Of a stretch of DNA of 64,000 nt, positions 22,697 through 31,900 are shown one piece after another. Position 1 is the first letter of the stretch. Each line of letters starts with the position of its first letter. The translations under genes were made by a program, and so were the position numbers. The notes under the pieces were generated by a model, which was not told the DNA's origin, did no database searches, and saw only the letters and a program-made list of their open reading frames with translations. Origin of the DNA: Zygnema cylindricum (Eukaryota; Streptophyta; Zygnematophyceae; Zygnematales; Zygnemataceae). The DNA lies in NCBI GenBank assembly GCA_037447655.1, contig JBBHKE010000656.1, forward strand, positions 124,001 through 188,000, read 5' to 3'.

Positions 22697-22987
22697 GACT
22701 TCCCGCCTTCAACAAAAATTCATCCAGTGATACATATCAGCCAATTGAAACCAGCGAATCTTCGACCAACTGAAGGAGAATTGGAATTGGATCCCTCAAT
22801 AATTATAGAACCTGAAGTCCACAGATGGGTAATAGATTTGGTTGGTCAACGGTTCAGGGTCGGCGATACTATATTCTGGCAAGTGCATTATCTAGGAAGG
22901 CCTGAGGATGAGTTGACTTTAGAGGATAAAAATTCATAGTTTTTACAGAGGTATTGGAGGGATAATAATATAGAAGTCCCGTCTTGA
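22697..22987 (+). pseudogene. Chromodomain of the chromovirus
   Basis: The same frame continues HPVIHISQLKPAN, then EPEVHRWVIDLVGQRFRVGD and FWQVHYLGRPEDELTLE. This follows the integrase-linked chromodomain pattern (HVSQLKP..., then an aromatic, Y-L-x-x-W-like, P-E-D-x-x-T-W-E). Some aromatic-cage positions are altered (TLE for TWE). In-frame TAG at 22937; the probable natural stop is TGA at 22985. Chromodomains steer integration to heterochromatin in this family. Confidence 0.75.
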
Positions 22988-23035
22988 GAATTAAAGGTGT
23001 TTAAATGAGGTCATTTAAAAATAATGAGGGGATGA

Positions 23036-24004
23036 TGTAACAACAATAACGGATAGAACTTGTTTATAAAGGGGTATTTAGGTATTATGATTATAGAGTA
23101 CTAAATTTGGTAGACGTGCGCAAAAGAATCACGCTATTTGGAGTTATATTTTAAGAGTTATAGCAAGGGTGTATTTAGGTGACAGCGTGGGGTCTAAACA
23201 ACAAGTGGGTATCATTGAAATGGGTTAAGGGTCAAATTAGTACCGAAATTACGCGTGTACGTTTCTTAAAGTTCTAACGAAATGTTTAGTATGCACGGTG
23301 CTTCGTTTTGTACAAATTTTAGTACGAAACGTCACTTTTACTTAAGGGAATTTCGTAGGAAAAGTTTCGCGTGCGAAATTTGTTACGCACGATCGTGGGA
23401 AGTAGCGTTTCGTTTGGCGCGCACTTTTGCACGTAAATTTTACGTAGTAAAACGGAACGTTTGATTGGTTAGTAAAGTGCTAAGTAGTTAGTAAGAGATT
23501 TCGCACGTTTTTGCATTGGTCAGTCTGAGTCTTTACTGATCAATGATTGGCCCAGGTAATAGCCTGTTAAAACGGAGCGTTGACTCTGGCTTGGCGAGTC
23601 CAGGGCGATGATGGATAAATAGTGAAGTGTAAGAGGAGAGTAGACATCTTTTCCTTTGGAAAAGTTTGTGGAAATTCCAGCTGATCTTGGTCCTAAGCGA
23701 TTAATACCAAATTGGAGAAAAGGCATTTTGCATTGAAATCTCTTATTAACTAAATAGTGTTTTAGTAGTTAAGAGATAGAATTATTAAGAGTGGAGAGTA
23801 GTGGAAGAAAATTTAATCAGAAGGGTTGAGCCACGAGGGCAAGAGACCAAGCTAATGTTATGTGGATAGAAGCTTCTTCTAATTTATAGTTTATCCTTTT
23901 GTGAGTGTTGTCCAATGTGGATGTGTATTTTCCAATGTGTGGAATGTGTGGTTGGGATTGTTTGTAGTAATGGGATTTTCAGAGAGGTAGGAAATCCTGT
24001 TACA
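23036..24004 (+). repeat. Chromovirus 3' LTR
   Basis: 969 bp, starts TGTAACAACAATAACGG, preceded by the purine-rich AATGAGGGGATGA, ends CCTGTTACA. Matches the 5' LTR along its length with scattered substitutions. Confidence 0.9.
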
Positions 24005-24222
24005 CTTATTCCGATTCACACTTTGTGACGTGACGTGACGCGACGAATCAAAGTGTACGGAATCTGACGACAATTTCGCCAACCTTATTTTGTGTACAGA
24101 TTGTGTCAAAATCGAGGAGCGACACATTGTGGTGGAAAGCGAAAAAAAGACAACATCTCATTGCACCACTTATTTAGGCATTTCATCACAAGATGACACA
24201 CAAGATGATATATATATATATA
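24005..24222. repeat. Palindromic repeat, copy 1
   Basis: It contains ccgattcacactttg and, ~25 bp on, caaagtgtacgg in inverted orientation around a tgacgtgacgtgacgcga core. It continues with 'gaggagcgacacattgtggtgg' and ends in an AT dinucleotide run. A near copy lies at 24872-25085. It was separated from its original left neighbour (15384) by the chromovirus. Confidence 0.75.
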
Positions 24223-24225
24223 TAG

Positions 24226-24871
24226 TGGGTCCTCAAGAAAAAAACGGGTGCTTTTAGTGATAATGCTAGAGTGGTATTTAGAGGTTTTTAGTAACTGAAA
24301 GAAGTTGGTTTTACAAAGACGTATGCGCTAGTAGTATGTAAAGTTTTTCATCAACGGGAAGAAGGGAAGGAGAAAGGAGTTGATTATACAAAGATATATG
24401 CGCCTATTGTAAAATGCGACTCTTTATGGATGATTTTGGCAATTGCGGCAGTTGGAGAGAAACACATCTACCAAATAGATGTTAAAACAACGTTTTTGAA
24501 AGGAAAACTTGAATAAGGAGCGTGCAAGAAGATTCGGAAGGGAGTTGCCTCGAAGAATGGGGAGGCATAGCGCATGCGAAAGTCCTTATATGGGTTAAAG
24601 CAGAAGGCCCGTACTTGGTACCTACAGTTACATTCGGTGTTAACCGATTTCAATTTTAAATGGACTACTTTAGATTCGGGCGTTAACATTAAGGGGAAGG
24701 GAGTTCACCAAATAATCTTCTCAATTTACATGGAAAGTTTATTAATGACTAACACTCTGCAAAAAATCACCAAATTGAAGGCTTTCCTGCGCCGTCATTT
24801 TTGTTAGTTTTGGTGCGATCTTTGGCGATTTATTTGTACTAGCAAGGATTTATTTATACTGGCAGACTTCT
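24226..24871 (+). pseudogene. Old copia RT remnant, copy 2
   Basis: Duplicate of 14741-15384: GTGGGTCCTCAAG start, MRKSLYGLKQKARTWYLQL, FKWTTLDSGVNIKGKGVHQ, LQKITKLKAFLRRHF. This is the RT palm / thumb region of a copia element, with many stops. It likely continues, after later insertions, at 26380-27110. Confidence 0.75.
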
Positions 24872-25085
24872 ACCGATTCACACTTTGTGACGTGACGTGA
24901 CGCGACGAATCAAAGTGTACGAAATCAAACGTCAATTTCGCCAACCTTATTTTGTATACAGATTGTGTGAGAATCGAGGAGCGACACATTGTGGTGGAAA
25001 GCGACGAAACGAGAATATCTCATTGCACCACTTATTTAGGCATTTCATCACAAGATGACACACACGATGATATATATAATGCTGC
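24872..25085. repeat. Palindromic repeat, copy 2 (empty chromovirus site)
   Basis: It continues the copia remnant as GGCAGACTTCTACCGATTCACAC without interruption, whereas copy 1 has the chromovirus between CTTCT and the CCGATTCACAC stretch. Confidence 0.8.
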
Positions 25086-25440
25086 AAGGCATTTAAAATA
25101 ACTATCTAATGGAAATGTCATGCAGATCACTCTCAAACTCAGAATACTCTCAAGATTCATAGAAGAAGCATTTACTTTATTTGATCAGAACTCTTTGTAC
25201 ATTCTTTATTAGGAACCTTATCATAGAACATGGAAGGAGAATGCAACTTTATTAAAGATAGTTTGTAGGAAAAATTTGTACTCCAATCGGGGCTCACTTC
25301 GGCTTACACCTTGTGGCCCCTAGACTATAACTACATTTCTTCAGATGCCTAAACCTGTCCAATCTATTGGTTTGTTTTTATGCCTCTCCCATTGCTATCT
25401 TCCTAGTGGTTTGTACATGCTAAGTTTTGCAGTGTTAGAT
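25086..25440. other. Unassigned 355 bp
   Basis: No gene, repeat or structure recognised between the palindromic repeat and the next LTR. Confidence 0.5.
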
Positions 25441-26350
25441 TGTTAATATTTGAGTATTTTCTAGGTCTTTATTTAGGATAAAGAAAAGAGCAGAGGCAGT
25501 TTGCCTCTGACTCCCTTTTCTAAGCCCCCACACTTGTTCTAGTCACTAAAGGCTAGAGAGGGAGCTAGAGCCATGGCTGCCTAAGCTCTCCATAGAGACA
25601 CAAGTAGATACTGGTAGGTTTACTATAAAGGTATTTGATGGACCTAGGAATCGATCTTGGTACCTACCGTCCGTCAAACAACCCTTAGTCGTTAGCTTTG
25701 TACGCTTAGTCTAAGACTAGTGCTACGACATATAGGGTTTGATAAATATTTAGATAGTTACACGTAGAGTTTTTCACCGGCACGCAAGATAACAAGTTTG
25801 GATGTGACAACAGTCACCTGTATGGTCTTATCGTACAGTTGATGTACAGAAAGTACTCTGGCCCTGTACTTTTCTCTACGGTACATTCTTGTGATTGGCG
25901 CTGTTTTTAAGTAGAAGGGGTTAAGAGAGGGAATAGGAATTAGAATATTTTGGGTAGGTAGCCGCCTCTCCCAGAGAGCACCTTGTATAAATGGCTAACT
26001 TTGAGCATCCACAACTATGAATTCAGTTGACCAAATTTAGTGATTCTTTTTGCTCCGGACTCAAGAGAGTCCAGGCTACATAGAGGTGTAGTCGGTCAGA
26101 GTATTTTCTTACGAGGGTGGCTGCATTTCTAAGGGAAAGTCAAAGTGGGGAATGTTATCCAAAACTCATATTCTAACTTTGCATTCTGTGGTGGAACTGA
26201 GCACACAAAAGGTCTTATTTCAAAGGGGTGAAGCTATAATGGGGTTCTAATTGTTAAGGGGTCAATCATTTCGGTTTATATATACTTGGAGTCGGCACTA
26301 TCTAGATTAACTTCTTTGGACGTGCGAATTTTGTGTGGCAATGGAGCCCA
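25441..26350 (+). repeat. Solo copia LTR
   Basis: 910 bp, TGTTAATATTTG...AATGGAGCCCA. It is flanked by TAGAT (25436-25440) and TAGAG (26351-26355), four of five matching. The first half has the AGCCATGGCT palindrome and antisense tRNA-like module. The end matches, reversed, the LTR fragment in Copia A (10997-11178). No primer site or gag follows, so it is probably solo. Confidence 0.7.
25640..25697 (-). repeat. tRNA-like module inside copia LTR, diverged
   Basis: Minus-strand GCTAACGACTAAGGG, then the weak B-box-like GATCGATTCC. Recognised mainly by position in the LTR and by similarity to 30362-30449. Confidence 0.45.
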
Positions 26351-26379
26351 TAGAGTTTCATAGATGTCATATGTTTATA

Positions 26380-27110
26380 AGTTGGGTGGTCACTGGTTTA
26401 TATGACTGTGTAAAACTATCACATTTTAAGGTAACGGACCTTAGAGACGTCCGTTACATTTTGGGGATTGTTGTTATTTGATATCCAAATGGAGATCTCA
26501 AACTTAGTCAAGCTCAATACTACAAATAAGTGTTAACACGGAGTGGCATGTCGAATGCGTAACCACTCTTGTCGCCTACGGATCTTAAGTGTAAGTTTAA
26601 TAAGGAATCGTTGATGGACGTGCGATATCGATAAGCTATCGGAAATATTATGTTCTTGAGTGTGTGTACTTGTCCGAATATTGTGGCATCATTTTCAATT
26701 GTAAGTCAATTCTATCATGAACCGAAGAAATCACATTTGTAGGCTGTGAAGAATGTATTTCTATATTTTGCCGGTACGATTGAGATTGTACCAACGCACA
26801 AATAGGATAGTTGCTTGGACGACATTGGTTAATGCGATGCTGATTGGGGAGGAGATTACGATTATGGAAATTCAACGGCTGGATACACATTCGTAATCCG
26901 CAGCACGACCATTTTGTGGAGTCCACGTCTACAACCGGCAGTTGCATTAATTTTTAAGGAGGATCAGTAGATGGTGGCTTGTCATGTTGCTAAACCATCT
27001 AATTGGTTAAAAAAGATGTTGGTGAATTAGCTTGCCATGTTGCGAAAGCATCTACTTGGATCAATGAGATGTTGGTGAATTGAAGATTTTGATTGACTGT
27101 TTGCAAATCT
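26380..27110 (+). pseudogene. Old copia RNase H remnant
   Basis: Decayed frames give LRDVRYILGIVV, then LSQAQYYK, SGMSNA, FLSVCTCPNIVASFSIVSQF, KNVFLYFAGTIEIVP, CDADWGGDYDYGNSTAGY and ILWSPRLQPAVA. This is the order and spacing of the copia RT thumb and RNase H, including the catalytic CDADW. It is probably the continuation of the RT remnant at 24226-24871, split by the LTR at 25441-26350. Several stops and a frameshift are present. It abuts the antisense Copia II at about 27111. Confidence 0.72.
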
Positions 27111-27550
27111 CTTGATAGGGGTTACATGGAGTTTTTCACTCCATGCTTTGTATTGTTTAAAGTACTCTGGGGCTTTTGATTTTTTTTTCAGAAAATATAC
27201 TCTTCAATACCGAGACCAATCATCAGTGATGGTCATCATATACCTCGTACCTCCGAGCGATGGCAATTTTGCCGGACCCCAAATATCTGTGTGTACCAAG
27301 TGTAGGACTTTTTCTACTTTATAATAGGTTGTTTTTGGGAAGGATAGCGAATGGCCCTTCCCTTAAGCATACCCGCTAGAGTCACTCAAATTCTCACTTT
27401 CTTCTAACTGAATTCCTTCCACTATTCCTATATTTTTCATTTTTTTTTACTTATCTAAATGCACATGTCCAAGCTTCTTATGCCACAATATTATATCATG
27501 AACACCAGCATAGTAAAGATTCTTTTTTTCATTGCTTAAAATAAGCCTAA
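27111..27550 (-). pseudogene. Copia II integrase fragment
   Basis: Antisense sequence aligns with 58750-59160 of Copia VII: the pre-integrase HKRLGH-like text near 27450-27500, the zinc region, and the core part for W-S-R-Y and YFL...SEA near 27150-27235. Broken frames; the second and third catalytic motifs are lost by truncation. Confidence 0.65.
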
Positions 27551-28070
27551 ACATCTATTGGCTACCATTTTCAGTTGTGAAGTAAACTTCCTCTTCAAAG
27601 CTAGGAGAAAAGACTCCTTTCTTTATGTTAGTTTCAAAACCCTTATAATCTAATACAATTGTTGAGATAAGATTCTTGTTCAACTCAAAAATAAACAACA
27701 TATCAGAAAATAAAACTATAAATATTGTTCCTTCCACTAATACTTTATGATCTACTAATCCTACCAAAGTAGTAATGACTACCCTCCTATCCCCATACTC
27801 TATCTCTAGAATATGAATCTTTTTTATTTTTGCGAACATATGTTTATATTTACACATGTGCATAGAAGCATTCACAATCCAGCGTGCTTCACTTATCAAT
27901 CCCGTGAATGCACATTTTTGTTTTCGTGGAATTTCGACATCGGTCTTCACCTCCATCTCCTCATCCAACAAGAGCTCATCATCCTTGGACTCCTCCTCAT
28001 GTACCTCAGTCACAAGTGCTTTCTTTTTCCCTTTCGAAGGTCCACCAGTCTTCCCGTTTTTTAGCCGAAA
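27551..28070 (-). pseudogene. Copia II protease region
   Basis: A 152-codon antisense frame with an acidic stretch (EESKDDELLLDEEMEVKTDVE), then ARWIVNASMHMCKYKHMFAK. Where D-S-G-A-S is expected there is N-A-S: the active-site Asp-Ser-Gly is deleted or replaced. The rest follows the family (IEYGDRRVVITTLVG, FELNKNLIST). It would be inactive. Confidence 0.72.
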
Positions 28071-29001
28071 CTAAGTTAGCTTTGAACACCCCGCCATATA
28101 GTTCCCTAGTTTCTTGCAAAAGTGAAAAAGCCGCTTGGGAACCCTCGGTTTAAACTCATCGGACTGATTTTTCTGTCCCTCTCCTCCATAGTTTTTGAAG
28201 GGTTTCTTTGAGCCCCTATTCCTCCAATCGGTCTCGGTTGTTAAGGCTTGTCTGCTCTTTCCTCCCCTTCGGATCTCGTTAGTATTCTCACGGACAAGAA
28301 TCAACTCTACCACTAAATTCCAGGTTCACCTGAAGGTCGCTAGATCATGTACACGATTGGCTATGTTCGTGTACTCATCGGGTAGCTTCATGAGTAAGTA
28401 ACTAGCCTTTTCTTTTTCAGTTTCTATTCTTCCAGTACTCTCTAACTCCATAAAAAGTGTAGCAAGCTTATTGCTGAAATCTAGCATTTTCCCCCTTTTG
28501 TAGACATATGCAACTATTTTATGATATGCCAACTGTTGTTTTTGAAAAATACCACTTCGGTACATATCTATAAATGCCACCCATAGATCGGATGCTCTTT
28601 CTACTTGCAAATGAGGAGATGTAAGTCCTTAAGTGAAATGTCGGAGAATGAAATGCTTTGGTGCCATATTATTATACTCCCAAGCATCAATATCATTCTC
28701 CTCGTTTTTTCAGAACAAATGGTAAGAACGCCGAACTGGTTTTTATTGGTGTGGATATCTATTTTTCCTTTCCTTTGTCTACCACCTCCCCTTCCTTTTT
28801 CTCCTCTGTTGGGGTTGGATTTGCATCTTTGGTTAATCTGCTCCCTCCAAACTTTGGATGGATGCATAAGCTGGATGGACGCCTCACTCGTCCACTCACT
28901 ATTCCCCAAAACCTTTTCTCTCCTATAGCTCTTGTCATCATACTCTCCTGGTATATCAAGTCAGCTCCGTTAAAGATGGGCACCTTAGAGGTTGGGCCCA
29001 T
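28071..29001 (-). pseudogene. Copia II gag
   Basis: Starts at the primer-site ATG (29001): MGPTSKVPIFNGADLIYQES. It continues with an RNA-binding-type basic/acidic segment, LQVERASDLWVAFIDMYRSG and MKLPDEYTNIANRVHDLA. It ends in a degenerate zinc knuckle FHFCKKLGNYMAGC in which the first Cys is Phe and the His is Asn. Frameshifts lie near 28760 and 28610 and at 28320. Confidence 0.75.
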
Positions 29002-29005
29002 AATC
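28991..29005 (-). promoter_or_regulatory. Primer-binding site of Copia II, anticodon-arm type
   Basis: Minus strand GATTATGGGCCCAAC, two substitutions from GGTTATGGGCCCACC. It lies directly at the LTR end (TTTCA). The gag ATG is inside it. Confidence 0.72.
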
Positions 29006-29149
29006 TGAAACTTTGTGGCCACCATAGGTCCTCAAAATATGCAGCTTATACTAAGTCTCTAGGATAACCCTGACCCCCTTGTGTTTGATTAAGACTGTGT
29101 GCCATCCTGCCATCCTGATAGAATACAAATTGAACCAACAAATTGAACC

Positions 29150-29850
29150 AACTTCATCCTTGTGAAGACAAGACTCCCCCGAGTGAGTAGCAAAAAGAAT
29201 CGACTAATTTTCTCCCCTGAGCAGTAAGTTACTAATGGTTTAAGATGGCCTTTTATACAAGTGCTCTCTGAGAAAGAGAGGGCTACACTAGAATCGGCTA
29301 CGTCTTAAACCTCTCTCTAAGCTTCAACTTCATCCCTGTGAAGACAAGACTCCCCTGATTGAGTAGCAAAAAGAATCAACTAATTTTCTTATTAATGGTT
29401 TAAAATGGCCTTTTATACAAGTGCTCTCTGAGAAAGAGAGGGCTACACTAGAATCGGCTACGTCTTAAACCTCTCTCTAAGCTTCAACTTCATCCCTGTG
29501 AAGACAAGACTCCCCCGAGTGAGTAGCAAAAAGAATCAACTAATTTTCTCCCCTGAGCAGTAAGTTATTAATGGTTTAAGATGGCCTTTTATACAAGTGC
29601 TCTCTGAGAAAGAGAGGGCTACACTAGAATCGGCTACGTCTTAAACCTCTCTCTAAGATTCAACTTCATCCCTGTGAAGACAAGACTCCCCCGAGTGAGT
29701 AGCAAAAAGAATCAAGTAATTTTCTCCCCTGAGCAGTAAGTTATTAATGGTTTAAGATGACCTTTTATACAATTGACCTTTTATACAGGTGCTCTCTGAG
29801 AAAGAGGGGGCTACAATAGAATTGGCTACGTCTTAAACCTCTCTCTAAGC
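29150..29850. repeat. Four tandem ~160-175-bp repeats in LTR
   Basis: Each unit begins 'aacttcatccctgtgaagac', passes 'gatggccttttatacaagtg' and ends 'cttaaacctctctctaagc'. The second unit lacks the short block tcccctgagcagtaagtt. The corresponding single unit in Copia VII LTRs is about 55370-55540. Confidence 0.85.
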
Positions 29851-29927
29851 TTCTACTGAAGTACGGCACCAATCAAATATCTCTGCGGTTAAAAAAGGTA
29901 CAGGTGTCGGAGTACTTTCTTTACGAC

Positions 29928-30018
29928 CACTCTACGGCATGGCCAAGATGTTCCCGTCTGTCTATGCCGACTCTACGGCATGGCCAAGATGTTGACTCTA
30001 CGGCATGGCCAAGATGTT
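29928..30018. repeat. Short tandem repeat in LTR
   Basis: Three copies of 'ctctacggcatggccaagatg', the last two directly adjacent. Confidence 0.8.
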
Positions 30019-30361
30019 GACGTCTGTCCACGCCGAACTTGTTCTGATGATTTCCAAAGATGCGGCGAACTAATGAGGTATTGCCACGTGTCATTTGGTG
30101 TGGCAATGACCGAAAACTGCCTAGGCGGCCATTCCGAAATGTCGGCTCATATTATGGTTGTTCGATATAGACCGGCTTTAATGCCAACCGTTGAAACAAA
30201 TGTCCGAGACATTTGTTTCGTGCGGTGCCCGTATACATACCATATGTTCAACTGGTTGTATGTACTAGGGTCCGTTTGTTCCGCTAAATGGAATTAACTA
30301 TAGGTACATGTTTAAATAGTAGTCAAACCCTATATTCTCAGCACAGCTCCTAATCTATAGG

Positions 30362-30449
30362 ACAAACGCTAAAGGCTACTGGCCATCTTGACGAACAGTA
30401 GGTACATCTTGACGGACAGTAGGTACCAAGATCAAATCCTGGGTCCGTG
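30362..30449 (+). repeat. tRNA-like module inside copia LTR
   Basis: CGCTAAAGGCTACTGGCC then AGATCAAATCC. Relative to other copies it contains a small internal duplication (cttgacg.acagtaggtac twice). Confidence 0.5.
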
Positions 30450-30519
30450 AAGTCTACCTTTTAGGTAACTCTACCTCTGGACTGCTTCCTGTCTCTTTGG
30501 ACAGCATAGGCAGCCATGG

Positions 30520-30602
30520 CTCTAACTTCCTCTCCAGTCTTTAGTGACTACGATCTCCAGTCTTTAGTGACTACGATCTCCAGTCTTTAGTGACTACGAC
30601 AA
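30520..30602. repeat. Triplicated 26-bp repeat in LTR
   Basis: Three direct copies of 'ctccagtctttagtgactac' with short spacers, within the tail of the SINE-like module. Confidence 0.85.
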
Positions 30603-30714
30603 GTGTAGGGACTTGAGAGTGGAGTAAGAGGCAGGTTGCCTTTGCTTCTTTAATATTTTTTTCTACACTAATCAGACCTAGAAAATACCTAACAATAACT
30701 ATTAATTTCTATAT

Positions 30715-31410
30715 AACAAAGTTACAGGTTTTCCACATTTAATTGTAAAGTTTTTGGTATTGGATAGTCCATATATGTGTGAGAAAACCATCTTTTTTGG
30801 TATTTTAGAATTTTCTAGGGTGATAGTATTTTGGCGCTAATCAGATTGTCACATTACTACAAGATTTATGATTACAAACATAAATTTCATCAAAGATACA
30901 CAATCTCAACATAGTAATAGAATTTCAACATAATTTTATGACGAAATCTAAAACTATCCACTATGTGCATAAACAACTTAATTATTCTTGTTAATCGAAC
31001 AAACAAAATCATTTCATATGCATCTGAATCTTCCACGATTTTAGTTGGCGCTATCCATGATGATGTTTATAAAGCTCAATTGTGAAAAAAGAAAAATTAA
31101 TAATGACAAGAGAAATGCACACTGATCAAATCGACGGATATGAAAACCCCATATATATTTATTTTTAGAAACTCATGACTAACAACATGTCATCTACATT
31201 TTTTATACCCTTAACAAATAAGCAAAACGACCATCCACTAAACACTAAAAAGACACTAGAAACAATCTAAGCCCCTATGCGAAAAGTTCCAAAAACCAAA
31301 CGCCTATATATAGTCCAATAATGAAAAACGGACATACAAAAACTTCATAGTTACTCCTCATCACCATATCAAGTTTATCGAACCCTCCCTCAATTTCTAA
31401 ACATTTCCTT
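30715..31410. repeat. 3' flank of the LRR gene, duplicated at 13690-14560
   Basis: AT-rich and non-coding. It is colinear with 13690-14560. It ends about 50 bp from the stop codon of the gene at 31460 and so probably includes its 3' UTR and terminator region. Confidence 0.78.
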
Positions 31411-31459
31411 TCGAACATACGCCAATTCAAACATTTTTAATAAAATAGGTACATCTCCA

Positions 31460-31900
31460 TTACTCATATACTTCCACTTCACACAAGGTTAACTGAGTCT
31501 TTTTACGCGTTCGAACCCACAGCCAACGACCACGCATTCCTTGACAATTCTTTTGATATGGATATGCAATTCCATTTTTTGCATACGTGTACAGATTTGA
31601 AGGATCACATTGGGTTGCACAAGCAAAATATTGGTTGATAGTGCTTATCCACACTTCAACATTGTTAAAGTAATCATAAACATTTTTTACTTGATTATCA
31701 GATCGGCTGTACAGTAACACACGATCGATGCAAATCACCTGCTTCAAATCAATCACCACGTATGGTATGTCGGGTTGAACTAGAGTTGAGGTACATGAAG
31801 AGGAGTTGAAAGTTCCGGTTGCAGGAACGTTTCCGTCCACGATATTCTTAGGTTTACAATTTACACACCCTACACTCGTCGATGTTTGAAACACCCCTTT
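31460..31900 (-). other. Fucolectin-like F5/8C (FTP) domain of the LRR gene
   Basis: About 140 residues. FTP-family landmarks in order: D-G-N near the start, a C-T-S-T Cys, a V-V-I-D-L strand, the R-V-L-L-Y-S-R strand, two Cys in YFACATQC, a late NCQGMRGRW and a terminal L-C-E-V-E-V-Y. The known family binds fucose through a His/Arg/Arg set and Ca2+. I see the Arg-rich strand but cannot confirm the full sugar site by eye. Confidence 0.72.

Larger units (their letters stand above)
15385..24004 (+). mobile_element. Chromovirus (Ty3/gypsy) with both LTRs
   Basis: The LTRs are 966 bp (15385-16350) and 969 bp (23036-24004), TGTAAC...TTACA, similar throughout. The primer site TGGTATCAAAGC is at 16353. 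The interior reads gag with three zinc knuckles, protease, RT, RNase H, integrase and chromodomain in one frame. Target duplication: CTTCT (15380-15384) and CTTAT (24005-24009), one mismatch. The duplicated copy at 24226-25085 shows the empty site with a single CTTCT near 24872. An 838-bp solo LTR sits between protease and RT. Nine in-frame stops and no frameshift were found. Confidence 0.92.
27111..30694 (-). mobile_element. Copia II, antisense, 3'-truncated
   Basis: Reading on the minus strand: 5' LTR (30694-29006), primer site, gag, protease, start of integrase, then truncation at about 27111 against the sense remnant. RT, RNase H and the 3' LTR are missing. It belongs to the same lineage as Copia VII, sharing MGP-start gag and closely similar protease text. 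Confidence 0.82.
29006..30694 (-). repeat. 5' LTR of Copia II, expanded
   Basis: 1689 bp. The minus strand starts TGTTAGGTATTTTCTAGG (30694) and ends GTTTCA (29006). It is longer than sister LTRs because of internal tandem repeats (29150-29850, 29928-30018 and 30520-30602). It carries the tRNA-like module at 30362-30449. Confidence 0.8.

Noticed and set aside
29150-29850. Regular repeats considered as a CRISPR array
   Set aside because: Units of 160-175 bp are near-identical throughout with no unique spacers, and they lie in an LTR of a eukaryotic retroelement.
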